Under the pieces are notes generated by a model. The model did no database searches. It was given only the letters and a program-made list of their open reading frames with translations, and had not been told where the DNA came from. A DNA stretch of 64,000 nucleotides from Nocardia brasiliensis. Its GTDB lineage: Bacteria; Actinomycetota; Actinomycetes; Mycobacteriales; Mycobacteriaceae. A program made the position numbers and the translations under genes. The DNA lies in contig NZ_CP046171.1 of NCBI RefSeq assembly GCF_011801125.1, positions 3,968,001 to 4,032,000 of the forward strand, in the 5' to 3' direction. Below are positions 36,140 through 45,239 of this stretch, piece by piece (the first letter of the stretch is position 1; every line of letters begins with the position of its first letter).

Positions 36140-36450
36140 TCGCCGGATTCCTTGGTGTACGTCGCGGCCAGGATGTCCGCCGCGTTGTCCCCCTCGGCAT
36201 CCCGGAACGTGACCGTGGCATCGTGCATGAGACCGCTGATCTCGCGCAGCCGCCCCGCCACGGCCGGGATCAAGGCCGTTTCGACATCACCGGCCAGCCC
36301 GGTCGCCTCGCCGACCGCGCGCAGCATCTCACCCGAGGAAAACAGCGGCAGCATGCCGTCGTAGATCGCCAGCCCGGCGGCCTCCTCGCTCAATCCGTAT
36401 AGCAGATTCGACTTCACACGGAGCTTTTCCAGGTCGGCTTCCAACGTCAT
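36121..36450 (-). CDS. WXG100-family-like small protein (possible ESX partner)
   Basis: A 109-aa helical protein, MTLEADLEKLRVKSNLLYGL, with a C-terminal YTKESGEWGAPR. Size, helix pattern and the downstream gene fit a type VII (ESX) substrate or partner. The strict WXG turn is not clear, so this is a family-like call. ATG 36450 is chosen because GGGGG sits before it; the alternative TTG at 36456 adds two residues. It overlaps the downstream 496-aa gene, which implies coupled translation. Confidence 0.65.
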   Translation of the reverse strand: MTLEADLEKLRVKSNLLYGLSEEAAGLAIYDGMLPLFSSGEMLRAVGEATGLAGDVETALIPAVAGRLREISGLMHDATVTFRDAEGDNAADILAATYTKESGEWGAPR

Positions 36451-36633
36451 CGACAACCCCCTTGCGACTCGGGGGACGCGACGCCGGCCGCCCCCCGCTG
36501 ATATCGAACACGCCGAACGGTATTCACCACGTCGTCCGGCTCGGTCGCCATGCTATCCACGCACACGCCGCTGGTCGGAAATATCTTCCGGATATGTCAA
36601 TTCGGCCACCCCCTATTTATAAGGTCTTGATCA

Positions 36634-37797
36634 CTATCCGGAGTGCGATGGAAGGGGTTGTGGCGCAGGCGGACCCACATACCGTGCGGACGGGCGGATC
36701 ATCTTCGCCGCCTCGGCCTGTTCGAGAATATTGGCGCTCCAGCCGACCACCCGACTGGCGGCGAAGGTAGGTGTGAACATCGCGCGGGGAATGCCGCACA
36801 GCTCCATCACGACCCCGGCATAGAATTCCACATTCGCGTACAGATGGCGTCCAGGTTTGAGTTCGGCGAGCAATTCGGTGACGCGCCGCTCCACGCTCGT
36901 CGCGAATTCGACCAGATCCCCGCCCATCTCGACGGCGATCGACCGGAGCAACCGCGCCCGCGGATCCTCCGTGCGATACACCGCGTGCCCGAAACCCATG
37001 ATGCGCGCACCACCGGCGATCTTGCCGGTCACCCACTCATCGATCCGCTCAACCCGCCCGATCTCGTCCAACCCCTCGAGCGCCCGATCCGGCGCGCCAC
37101 CGTGCAGGGGTCCGGAGAACGCCCCGATGCCGGCGATGACAGCCGAAGCGATGTCGGCCCCGGTCGCGGCCACGACCCTGGCCGCGAAAGTGGACGCGTT
37201 GAAGCCGTGGTCGATGGTGGCGATCAGATACTGTTCGATCGCCCGTGCCGCTTGGCTTTTCGGCTCCTCGCCGGTCAACAGGTACAGCCAGTTCGCGGCC
37301 GCGGACAGGTCCGCGCGAGGCGCCAGCGGCGTGAGCCCGCGGCGTAGCCGGTGCAGAGCCGCCAGCATCGTCGGCGTCACCGCGCAGATCAACAGCGCGT
37401 GTTGCTTACGCAGCGCGGGGTCGCAGTCCCACAGCGGCGGCAACTCGCGGATACCCGCCAGCAGCGACAGCGCCGTACGCAACCCAACCATCGGATCGAA
37501 CCCGGCTGGGGGCGACAACATCGGCAGCAGGTCCGCGGGCAACGCGCGCAGCCGCGCCGTCTCGGCGGTGAACGCGGCCAGTTCCGCGTGCTCGGGCAAT
37601 CGCCCCTCGAAGAGCAGAAACCACACTTGCTCGAAGGTGCACGCGGTCGCCAGCTCGATCGCGGAGTACTGACGGTAGTGGTAGAAGCCCTCTCGACCGC
37701 GCACGTCGCCGAGCCGGGTCTCGGCAGCCACCACGTGGCGCAAACCGGCGGGTACCTCGATCAATTCGTCGTGTGCGTGGATGGCGTTGCTCGTCAT
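36634..37797 (-). CDS. Citrate synthase family protein
   Basis: A 387-aa citrate synthase-type enzyme that would condense an acyl-CoA with oxaloacetate. Conserved sites: TIDHGFNASTF (His197), GPLHGGAP (His232) and GFGHAVYRTEDPRA (His271). The third catalytic residue, usually Asp in NVDFYSG, is Glu324 in NVEFYAG. ATG 37797 has AAGAGGAGGT upstream; the longer frame is a shadow of the divergent gene. Divergent HTH-containing citrate synthase shares the operator region between them, so the pair is probably co-regulated. Confidence 0.93.
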   Translation of the reverse strand: MTSNAIHAHDELIEVPAGLRHVVAAETRLGDVRGREGFYHYRQYSAIELATACTFEQVWFLLFEGRLPEHAELAAFTAETARLRALPADLLPMLSPPAGFDPMVGLRTALSLLAGIRELPPLWDCDPALRKQHALLICAVTPTMLAALHRLRRGLTPLAPRADLSAAANWLYLLTGEEPKSQAARAIEQYLIATIDHGFNASTFAARVVAATGADIASAVIAGIGAFSGPLHGGAPDRALEGLDEIGRVERIDEWVTGKIAGGARIMGFGHAVYRTEDPRARLLRSIAVEMGGDLVEFATSVERRVTELLAELKPGRHLYANVEFYAGVVMELCGIPRAMFTPTFAASRVVGWSANILEQAEAAKMIRPSARYVGPPAPQPLPSHSG

Positions 37798-37847
37798 GTT
37801 CAGACCTCCTCTTGACTGAACTGTGCGAGCATGATGCATTACAGTCA

Positions 37848-37866
37848 ATATTGATCGAGTCAATAT
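37848..37866. promoter_or_regulatory. Palindromic operator between the divergent citrate synthases
   Basis: ATATTGA-TCGAG-TCAATAT is a perfect 7-bp inverted repeat in the 89-bp gap. It lies 20 bp before the HTH-containing gene and 50 bp before the other, in an AT-rich patch, and a third TCAATA half-site lies at 37845. The HTH of the 37887 protein is the natural candidate to bind it. Confidence 0.7.
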
Positions 37867-37886
37867 AAGCGGGGAAGGGCCAGGTC

Positions 37887-39095
37887 GTGGCCGAGAAAAG
37901 TGACGCACGTTACCTGAGCACCGCCGAGGTGGCGAGCCGGCTCGAGATCAAACCCGCGACGGTATACGCATACGTCAGCCGGGGATTGCTGACCAAGCTC
38001 CCGGCGGCGGACCGGCGCGGCAGCCTGTTCCGCGAGGACGAAGTGGCGCGCCTGGCCCGCGGTCGCCGCCGCGGCACGGGCCACCGCAGCACGATCGACG
38101 ATGTCACGACAGCGATCTCCGCCATCGACGACGACCGCCTCTACTACCGGGACCACGACGTCGCCGAGCTGGTCGCCGTGCACTCGGCAGAATCGGTGGC
38201 CGGCCTGTTGTGGACCGGCGAGGCGGTGCCGCAGGAATTCGCCGCGCCCGCACCCATGCTTGCCACCGTGCGCGCCGCGGTGGACGCACTCGACCCCGGG
38301 GTGCGGTCGACAGATCGGATGCGGGTCGCGGTCACGGTCGCCAGCGCGAGTGACCCGCTGCGCTTCGACTTGTCCACGCCGGGTGTACTGCGCACCGCAC
38401 GCATACTCCTCGCGGTCGAGGCGGCCGGTCTCGGTGCCGCCCAACATGATTCGGGCACGCTCGCCGAACGAATCGCGCCGATCCTGACCGAGGAGCCCGT
38501 GCCGGCCGAATTGCTCGATACGGCACTGACTTTGCTGGCCGAGCACGGGCTGGCCGTCTCCACCGTCGCCGCTCGGGTCGCGGCGAGTGCGCGTGTGCAT
38601 CCCTACGCGGTGGTCTCCGCCGGGCTCGGCGCCCTGGACAGCCAATACCACGGCACCGCAAGCACTCTCGCCTACCGGTTCCTGAGCGAGGCAATCGGCG
38701 ACCCGCTCGGCGCGGCGTCCGAACGGCTCCGTCTGGGCGGCGGGCTGCCGGGTTTCGGGCATCTCGTCTATCGCTCGACCGACCCGCGCGCCGAAATACT
38801 GTTGGAGAAGCTCCGCGCAGTGCCGGCAGCCGCTCCCGCGTTCGCCGCGGTCGACACCATCGCCGACCAGCTCGGCGCACCGCACGCCGCGGTCGCGAAC
38901 ATCGACCTCGCACTCGCGGTACTCATGCACGCCTATCGCATGCGTCCCGATGCCGGCGAAACGCTCTTCGCTCTCGCACGCACCATCGGGTGGGTCGCGC
39001 ACACGCTCGAGGAATACACCGAGCCTCCGCTGCGCTTTCGTCCCACCCGCCGTGGCGGCGCCTATGCGGAGACCGGGAGCATCGCTACTACGTAG
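37887..39095 (+). CDS. HTH-domain citrate synthase-like protein
   Basis: A 402-aa protein. Residues about 8-58 form a MerR/excisionase-type HTH (YLSTAEVASRLEIKPATVYAY, RGLLTKLPAADRRG). The rest is a citrate synthase fold with QYHGTAS (His255), GFGHLVYR (His292) and NIDLAL (Asp340). Unlike its neighbour, it keeps the Asp. It may be an active enzyme that also binds DNA, or a CoA-sensing regulator. GTG 37887 is the start. The palindrome 20 bp upstream supports autoregulation. Similar adjacent pairs occur in other actinobacteria (from memory). Confidence 0.88.
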   Translation: MAEKSDARYLSTAEVASRLEIKPATVYAYVSRGLLTKLPAADRRGSLFREDEVARLARGRRRGTGHRSTIDDVTTAISAIDDDRLYYRDHDVAELVAVHSAESVAGLLWTGEAVPQEFAAPAPMLATVRAAVDALDPGVRSTDRMRVAVTVASASDPLRFDLSTPGVLRTARILLAVEAAGLGAAQHDSGTLAERIAPILTEEPVPAELLDTALTLLAEHGLAVSTVAARVAASARVHPYAVVSAGLGALDSQYHGTASTLAYRFLSEAIGDPLGAASERLRLGGGLPGFGHLVYRSTDPRAEILLEKLRAVPAAAPAFAAVDTIADQLGAPHAAVANIDLALAVLMHAYRMRPDAGETLFALARTIGWVAHTLEEYTEPPLRFRPTRRGGAYAETGSIATT

Positions 39096-39556
39096 GCGAC
39101 GGGGCGGCCGTCTTGGATGCAGGAGTGTTCGGCGCACTCGGCGAAGCCGAGTTGGCGCACCAGCTGCCTGCTGCGCGCGTTCCATGCCTGGATGACCGCG
39201 CGGACCGGGGTCGAGGGGTGGTCGCGGCGCAGTTCGGTCAGCACGGCGCTGCCGAATTGTTTGCCGTGGCCCTTGCCGACCCAGCGCGGGTCCATGCCGA
39301 CGCCGAGATCGATGATGCCGGGGTCGGCGGCGATGCCGGGCACCCGCGCTTCGGGGCCGGTGCAGAAGAATCCGACGAGGCGGCCGTTACTGGCGTCGGC
39401 CACCGCCCGGTAGCCGTCGACGGCGCTGGGTAGCTCGTCGTCACCGGTCAGGTTGTAGATCTGCCACGGTCCGCCGTACTGCCACCCGACCACCTCGCGG
39501 GCATCGTCGACGGTCAAGGGACGCACCACCAGGTGATCGGACCATCCAGCGCTCAT
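39062..39556 (-). CDS. GNAT family N-acetyltransferase
   Basis: A 164-aa acetyltransferase: LVVRPLTVDDAREVVGW start, DLGVGMDPRWVGKGHGKQFG as the acetyl-CoA loop (RxxGxG/A) and VIQAWNARSRQLVRQLGFAE. Size fits the RimJ/RimL-like group. It overlaps the HTH-citrate synthase by 34 bp, tail to tail. ATG 39556 is chosen; GTG-type starts further upstream add little. Its substrate is unknown. Confidence 0.9.
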   Translation of the reverse strand: MSAGWSDHLVVRPLTVDDAREVVGWQYGGPWQIYNLTGDDELPSAVDGYRAVADASNGRLVGFFCTGPEARVPGIAADPGIIDLGVGMDPRWVGKGHGKQFGSAVLTELRRDHPSTPVRAVIQAWNARSRQLVRQLGFAECAEHSCIQDGRPVAYVVAMLPVSA

Positions 39557-39622
39557 GTCACGATCGTCTCGCAAACTCGCGGCACATTCGACGCGTTTGC
39601 GTTTTCCGGCAGACTCGAGCCC

Positions 39623-40432
39623 ATGCCGGTTCCACCATTAGTAGCACGAACCACCGCCAGGTATCTCGCGTTGGCCGACGCCGAGGCGCCGGGACTGGTC
39701 GCAGGTCTGTATCTGGAAGGCTCTGTCGCACTGGACGATTACCGCCCCGACGTGAGTGACATCGATTTCGTCGCCGTCACCGCCGAGCCGCCGGATCCCG
39801 CGACGCTCGCCGCACTCGGCCGGGTCCATGCTCGACTCGCCGACCAGCAGCCTCGCCCGTTCTTCGACGGCACCTACCTCACCTGGGACGACCTCGCCGC
39901 AGGCCCGGCAACCACTACCGGGCGCCCGGTCATCCTCGAGGGACGCTTCGAGCCGGCGGGCGGGGACCAGAGCCCGGTCACCTGGCACACCCTCGCCCAG
40001 AGTGGCGGGCCCGACATAGCGACGATCGATGTGTGGACCGACGCGGCCGCGCTGGCGGCCTGGCAGAACACCAACCTCGACGACTACTGGGCGCGCGGTC
40101 TCACCGCCGCGACTCGGTTGCTCAGCAAGAACGGTCTCGGTCTGCTCACCGATTACGGCACGGTCTGGACCGTCACGGGGATCGCGCGGCTGCACTACTC
40201 GATCATCACCGACGAGATCACGTCCAAGGACGGTGCGGCGATGTATGCCCGCGAGCACTTCCCGCAGCGGTGGCATAAGCTCATCGATGAAGCACTTCGG
40301 TTGCGTCGCAACAGCTCTCAAAGGTCCAGTTACTGGACGCGGTTCGCGCGCCGCCGCGATATCCTCGAGTTCGGGCGCACTGTGATCGCCGATGCGCATG
40401 CGGCGTATGCGAGGCGTTACTCAGGCGGGTAG
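39623..40432 (+). CDS. Nucleotidyltransferase, aminoglycoside-adenylyltransferase-like
   Basis: A 269-aa protein with the nucleotidyltransferase signature GLYLEGSVALDDYRPDVSDIDFV (GS followed by D-x-D near residue 35-50) and a C-terminal DUF4111-like helical part. This is the layout of ANT(3'')-type streptomycin/spectinomycin adenylyltransferases and their chromosomal relatives, so it may adenylylate an aminoglycoside or another molecule; resistance is not shown. ATG 39623 is chosen by alignment. It is divergent from the GNAT gene. Confidence 0.82.
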   Translation: MPVPPLVARTTARYLALADAEAPGLVAGLYLEGSVALDDYRPDVSDIDFVAVTAEPPDPATLAALGRVHARLADQQPRPFFDGTYLTWDDLAAGPATTTGRPVILEGRFEPAGGDQSPVTWHTLAQSGGPDIATIDVWTDAAALAAWQNTNLDDYWARGLTAATRLLSKNGLGLLTDYGTVWTVTGIARLHYSIITDEITSKDGAAMYAREHFPQRWHKLIDEALRLRRNSSQRSSYWTRFARRRDILEFGRTVIADAHAAYARRYSGG

Positions 40433-40531
40433 TCGATAACTGTGCGACTCGCACTCGAGTTTCCATGCGGCTCACCGATACCGCAGCGAGTCGATGTGGA
40501 AGTCCGTCGAAACCCGGCCGCCCGCAACGCC

Positions 40532-41572
40532 CTATCCACTGACCGGCGCGACCACCGGGTCCGGATGGGCGGCTCGCGGACCGAATTGCGCTGCCAGAGC
40601 GGCCTGTTCGTGCCGGAGCACCGACCAGTTGTGCAAGTAGCCGGGATGGTCGGCTACTTCGAGCAGCACCGCGGCACCGAAAACGCGGTAGGTTCGTGCG
40701 GCGCGAACGGTGGTGCGCCCGCCGTGCAGGTTGGCCTGCCCGCGCAGAACGAAAAGGTGAGAGTCGACGTAGACCTGCGTGCCGGGCGCCGGATCGGCCG
40801 CGGCAGTCCACCCGTCACGTAACTCCCGTGCCGCGTGTTCCCCTTCGCCGCCGACACGGAAGCGAACCTCCAGCCCGCGCCCGCCCTCCGGCACCGACCA
40901 GGACACGTTCAGTCCCGCACCGGACGGGTCCTCCGCGCGGCCCGCCGCGCCGACCGCGATCAACACATAGCCCTGCCCGGCCAGTTCCGCGCACGCCTGG
41001 GCGACGTCGTCGAGGTAGGTCTCGCCGGGAAAGGTGAAGTCGTAGTGGTGCATGTCGTTGATGGTGGACAGCACCGCCTCGACCGGAACGCCCTTGGCGA
41101 CCTCGCGTTCGACCAGCCGCTGCATATCGCCCACGTCGAGCAGGGAATCGGGGGCCTCGGCGGGCTCCTCGAAGAGCCGGTCGGTGTCGCCACGCGCGAT
41201 CATCACCGATTTCGCCAGGAACCGCGCGGCTCGGGAGCTGACTTGATAGACCGCCTGCACCGGATCGGGATCGTCGCCGCGGCCGAACGTCTCAGCGATC
41301 ACCCGGCACAGCTCGTCCTCGGCCGGCACGCAGCGCGCGGCGATGTCGTGGGTCTGGTCGCGCAGGGCTTGCACGTCGTCGCTGAAAGGCACCCGCGTCT
41401 CCGCGAGAAACAGGTCGATCACCCGGTCGAGCACCATCAGCCCCTCGGCGCCGTGGATCGCGATGTCGAGCACATACGCCAATCGATACGCCCGGACCGC
41501 CGCCTCCTGCGCACGTAGCACCGCCGCGCTCGGATAACCCAGTACCGCCGCGACCACATCCGCGTTGTCCAT
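40532..41572 (-). CDS. Hypothetical protein
   Basis: A 346-aa soluble protein I do not recognise. It begins MDNADVVAAVLGYPSAAVLR and is helical in the first 200 residues, with DDDVQALRDQTHD-like acidic stretches; the C-terminal 140 residues are beta-rich (VLIAVGAAGRAEDPSGAGLN, GTQVYVDSHLFVLRGQANLH). ATG 41572 has GAGGTGGG upstream. There is no neighbour on the same strand. It precedes the integrase, facing away. Confidence 0.6.
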   Translation of the reverse strand: MDNADVVAAVLGYPSAAVLRAQEAAVRAYRLAYVLDIAIHGAEGLMVLDRVIDLFLAETRVPFSDDVQALRDQTHDIAARCVPAEDELCRVIAETFGRGDDPDPVQAVYQVSSRAARFLAKSVMIARGDTDRLFEEPAEAPDSLLDVGDMQRLVEREVAKGVPVEAVLSTINDMHHYDFTFPGETYLDDVAQACAELAGQGYVLIAVGAAGRAEDPSGAGLNVSWSVPEGGRGLEVRFRVGGEGEHAARELRDGWTAAADPAPGTQVYVDSHLFVLRGQANLHGGRTTVRAARTYRVFGAAVLLEVADHPGYLHNWSVLRHEQAALAAQFGPRAAHPDPVVAPVSG

Positions 41573-41797
41573 ACCCACCTCAGCTCCGCGCGGCCAGGAT
41601 CGCCGCGAACCCCGACACCGTATCCGGGTGGGTGGTCCGGATCGGAATCCACGACCGATTTCGGGTTTCCGCCGCACCTCTCGAATGCGACACCGCACCC
41701 GCGAATCGGGGCATGCTCGACGCGCAGGATGGTGCTACCGCGAATTCGACTGTGGCGGCGGCAGAATGAGAACCGGCGTCGAACAGGGAGTTGATCG

Positions 41798-43006
41798 ATG
41801 GAAGAGCGGTCCGCGGTGGTCGCCGTGCCGGAGTCAGTACGTGACGAGCTACGCCGTGGTGTGCGCAGCGTGCTGGTGGACGCGGCGGCGTTGCGGTTGG
41901 TGCGCGAACGGTTCGACGACGTGCAGGCCGGGTCGCTGCGGCGATATCTCGAGGCCTCACAGTCGGCGAACACGTTGCGCGCGTATCGAACCGATTGGAT
42001 CGCCTGGTCGGCGTGGTGTCTGGCCGAGACGAGGCAGGCGATGCCCGCCGACCCGCTCGATGTGGCGGTGTATCTCGCGGCCGCGGCCGACGCGCGCCGC
42101 GACACCGGCGGCTGGGCGTTCAGCGCCGCGACGCTGGAACGGAAGTCGGCCGCCATCGCGGCCGTGCACGCCGCCAACGGGCTGCCCTCGCCGACCCGAT
42201 CCGATGTCGTCCGCCTGACCCTGCGCGGCATCCGGCGCACCCGCCGCACCCAGCCGACCCGCAAACGCCCGGTCCTGTTGCACACTCTCGACCAACTGCT
42301 GGCAGGCCTGCCCGAACCCGGCTGGCCCACCGAACCGGCCCGCCGCCGTGACGCGCTCATGCTGCTGGTCGGCTTCGCGGGCGCGCTGCGCCGCAGTGAG
42401 CTGGCGGGCCTGCGGGTCGCCGACGTGGAGGTCCGCGTCGATCACGCCACCGGCGAACCGGTGCTGCTTGTGCGCTTGCCGTCGACGAAAACCGACCCCA
42501 CCGGCGTTGCCGAACAGCGGGTCGCGTTGCCGCGCGGTCAGCGCCCGCACACCTGCCCCGTATGCGCCTTCGCCGATTGGGTGCGGTTGCTCGAAATACA
42601 CACCGCCGAAGGCACTTCGGGCCTGCGCGCATGGCTCGCCGACGGCGCGGGCACCGATCCGGCACTGCACCGCTGCCACGGCTTCACCGGCACCGCAATG
42701 GCCGCCGACCCCGACCTTCCGTTGTGCCCCACCATCAATCGGCACGGCACGATCGCCACGACGCCGATGTCGGGCCGCGCCGTCGCCGAACTCGTCAAAC
42801 GCTACGCCGCCCGCGCCGGCCTGGACCCCGACCTGTTCTCCGGCCACTCCCTGCGCGCCGGTTTCGCCACCCAGGCCGCCCTCGGCGGCGCCAGCGACCG
42901 CGAGATCATGCGCCAGGGCCGCTGGTCCAACCCGCGCACCGTACACGGCTACATCCGCACAGCGAATCCGTTGGAAGACAACGCGGTAACCAAACTCGGG
43001 CTGTAG
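41798..43006 (+). CDS. Tyrosine recombinase (site-specific integrase)
   Basis: A 402-aa tyrosine recombinase. The N-terminal SAM-like DNA-binding part reads SLRRYLEASQSANTLRAYRTDW. The catalytic set is complete: Arg in GALRRSEL (near 197), Lys in PSTKTD, GHSLRAG (His350, Arg353), RQGRW and the nucleophile Tyr in VHGYIR (near 385). ATG 41798 has AGGGAG. No tRNA, excisionase or phage gene adjoins it, so it looks like a solitary integrase or relic of an element. A 96-residue insert before the catalytic Arg box is unusual. Confidence 0.92.
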   Translation: MEERSAVVAVPESVRDELRRGVRSVLVDAAALRLVRERFDDVQAGSLRRYLEASQSANTLRAYRTDWIAWSAWCLAETRQAMPADPLDVAVYLAAAADARRDTGGWAFSAATLERKSAAIAAVHAANGLPSPTRSDVVRLTLRGIRRTRRTQPTRKRPVLLHTLDQLLAGLPEPGWPTEPARRRDALMLLVGFAGALRRSELAGLRVADVEVRVDHATGEPVLLVRLPSTKTDPTGVAEQRVALPRGQRPHTCPVCAFADWVRLLEIHTAEGTSGLRAWLADGAGTDPALHRCHGFTGTAMAADPDLPLCPTINRHGTIATTPMSGRAVAELVKRYAARAGLDPDLFSGHSLRAGFATQAALGGASDREIMRQGRWSNPRTVHGYIRTANPLEDNAVTKLGL

Positions 43007-43284
43007 GCGGCATTGTGCGCCCGCGCACCAGATCCGGCCAGATCGGACACCGTGAGCGATATCGACGCCGAGCGCACCATGCTGGAAAGCTGCGCAAGGG
43101 CGCCCCGTACGGCAGCGGCCCATCGCGAGTGTGCAGCCACTGGGCACCGGGAAGCGGTCCCACACTCACACCCGAAGAAGCCCCCCGCGCCCGGGGCGAG
43201 TCGGTGCCGGTTCGACCGGCCACAGCGGTGCCGTGCCGCGATCTCAGGACGCGTCGCGTGACCGCTGCGCCGGGCGAGCGGCGG

Positions 43285-43704
43285 TTATGCGACGCAGAAC
43301 TCGTTGCCTTCCGGGTCGGCCATCGTCACCCACTCGGAGGGGCCTTGTCTGCCCTCGTACAGCACCTTCGCGCCCATGGCGGTCAATCGCTGGACTTCCT
43401 CGGCACGCTCGGCGGGATCGACGCGGATGTCGAGGTGCAGGCGGTTCTTCACCGATTTGGCTTCGGGAACCAGCTGGAACAGCACGCGCGGACGGTCCGG
43501 GTGCCGGATCGCCGCGCCGACCTTCCATTTCAATTCACCGTTGTGCGTGGTGGTCTGGTCTTCGGTGGCGTGTCCCTGCGCCACCATGCTCCGGATGAAG
43601 TCCGCGTCCTGCGGCTCGACCTCCCACCGCAGCGCCTCCGCCCACCAGTCGGCCAGAGTGTGCGGGTCGGCGCTGTCGACGACGACCTGAAATTTGTAAC
43701 CCAT
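43285..43704 (-). CDS. VOC family protein
   Basis: A 139-aa vicinal oxygen chelate protein: YKFQVVVDSADPHTLADWWAEAL, FQLVPEAKSVKNRLHLDIRV and EWVTMADPEGNEFCVA are typical. It resembles the VOC gene at 24214 in the KxVKNRxHLD segment, so they are related. ATG 43704 is the family start; two upstream ATGs are in frame. The 280 bp between it and the integrase have no gene I can support. Confidence 0.88.
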   Translation of the reverse strand: MGYKFQVVVDSADPHTLADWWAEALRWEVEPQDADFIRSMVAQGHATEDQTTTHNGELKWKVGAAIRHPDRPRVLFQLVPEAKSVKNRLHLDIRVDPAERAEEVQRLTAMGAKVLYEGRQGPSEWVTMADPEGNEFCVA

Positions 43705-43769
43705 GCCCCGAACCCTAGCCATAGGGTCCGACATGTCCGCTATGCGTCACTCTGGGGGTATGGAGAGAA

Positions 43770-43976
43770 TTGACCGAGCCCACCCAGAAGATCACCGAAC
43801 GTCATTGGCCCAGATGGCGTTTCGCTCCTATCGGCAAGGCCGTGGCCGGCTATCCGATGGCCATCTCGGAACGCTGGATGCGCCCCATATCGCTGGACGA
43901 GATTGCCGCAGAGCCGCACCGCCGAAAGCGAGAAGCGGACATCACCTCACCCAGTGAGACACGGCCGCGCCTGTAG
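43770..43976 (+). CDS. Possible small hypothetical protein
   Basis: A 68-codon TTG frame between two real genes, with a natural-looking composition (HWPRWRFAPIGKAVAGYPMA). It has no clear ribosome site and overlaps the upstream region of the methyltransferase, so it may be chance or a remnant. Confidence 0.3.
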   Translation: MTEPTQKITERHWPRWRFAPIGKAVAGYPMAISERWMRPISLDEIAAEPHRRKREADITSPSETRPRL

Positions 43977-43985
43977 CGTCGTGTA

Positions 43986-44723
43986 GTGACCACTCCAAAG
44001 GCTCGGTCGAGTACCAACAGCGCTGCCGCATACGACACGATCGCGGAGGCGTACGCGGCCGAGAACGCAACCAGCCTCTTGAACGAGTACTACAACCGGC
44101 CCGCGATCCGCGAGCTGCTCGGCGATGTACACGGAAAGCATGTATTGGATGCCGGATGCGGTTCCGGTCCGACGCTGGTCGATCTCATCGAAGGCGGAGC
44201 CACGGCGGTCGGCCTCGACGGCAGCAGCGCCTTGATCGACATCGCCCGAGATCGCGTCGGGGCGGACACCGAACTGCTCGTCGCTGATCTAGGCGATCCG
44301 TTGCCATTCGACGACGAGACTTTCGACGACGTAGTTTGCTCGCTGGCTTTGCACTATCTCGAAGACTGGCACCGACCGCTCGCCGAGATGCGCCGCGTGC
44401 TCAAACCAGGCGGTCGCGTGATCCTCTCGATCGAGCATCCGCTCGTGATCTGGTTCACCGAGCGCCAGGATGGAAACAAGACGAACTACTTCACCACCCG
44501 CCCTCGGCACGTGACCGACATGGCCGGCGCGGAGGCGGACCTCGTGTTCTGGGACCGCTCACTGTCGACGATGTTCAAGACATTCCTCGAATGCGGATTC
44601 CGCGTGACGCATCTCGATGAACCGGGACCGTCTCCCGAAGCGGTCGAACGCTTTCCCGACGTCTTCAAGGATGGAGGCGACCCACGATTCCTCGCGTTTC
44701 TGTTCGTAGTCCTGGAAGCATGA
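43986..44723 (+). CDS. Class I SAM-dependent methyltransferase (paralogue of 32381)
   Basis: A 245-aa methyltransferase: HVLDAGCGSGPTLVDLIEGG SAM motif, LGDPLPFDDETFDDVVCSLA, RRVLKPGGRVILSIEHP. It shares YYNRPAIRELLGD, HYLEDW and the C-terminal FLAFLFVVLEA pattern with the gene at 32381, so a duplication is evident. GTG 43986 is the start, with weak ribosome context. The substrate is unknown; the two paralogues differ mainly after residue 150. Confidence 0.92.
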   Translation: MTTPKARSSTNSAAAYDTIAEAYAAENATSLLNEYYNRPAIRELLGDVHGKHVLDAGCGSGPTLVDLIEGGATAVGLDGSSALIDIARDRVGADTELLVADLGDPLPFDDETFDDVVCSLALHYLEDWHRPLAEMRRVLKPGGRVILSIEHPLVIWFTERQDGNKTNYFTTRPRHVTDMAGAEADLVFWDRSLSTMFKTFLECGFRVTHLDEPGPSPEAVERFPDVFKDGGDPRFLAFLFVVLEA

Positions 44724-44803
44724 CCTCCGTCGCCGCGCTGCCAAGACCACGCGCGTATCGCGCCTCCAGCGAGGAACGTCGGCTGCCTGCCGCGGATGGG
44801 CGC

Positions 44804-45070
44804 TCAGACGGGAATGGTTTGTTTGATGAGGAGGGCGCCTGATTGTCGGGTCGTCGGCACCGGGCCTCCGGTGTACATCGCGACGGGGGTGCCGGAACTG
44901 TCCACGGCCGTGATCGCCGCGGGCGCGAGCGTTCCGCCGCTGACGACGAGTGTGGGCACTCCGTCCACGTATCGGAGGCTCAGCATGGCCACCTGCTCGG
45001 GCTCGATCTCGATCTCGGTGGCCGGGTTCTCGCTCGATTCGGTGTTCTCGCGGTTCGCTTCGTCGGACAT
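44804..45070 (-). CDS. Hypothetical protein
   Basis: An 88-aa acidic protein, MSDEANRENTESSENPATEI, with a beta-like C-terminal MLSLRYVDGVPTLVVSGGTL. AGGAGG sits at good spacing before ATG 45070, so it is likely translated. I do not recognise it. The longer frame upstream (to 45214) is not supported. It lies next to the DNA ligase on the same strand, 170 bp away. Confidence 0.65.
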   Translation of the reverse strand: MSDEANRENTESSENPATEIEIEPEQVAMLSLRYVDGVPTLVVSGGTLAPAAITAVDSSGTPVAMYTGGPVPTTRQSGALLIKQTIPV

Positions 45071-45239
45071 GGGGCGATGCCTCCTCCTGGCCGGGCGAGC
45101 GCCGACCGATACCCATGGTCCCATGCATGATCGCGCGAGGTTCCGGATCGATTGTGTCCCACGCAAACCGCGCCTCCAGTGGGGCCCGGCAGGCGTCGGG
45201 TCGGGTCGAAGCAAGTTGTATCCGAGCCGTCGGTCGCGA

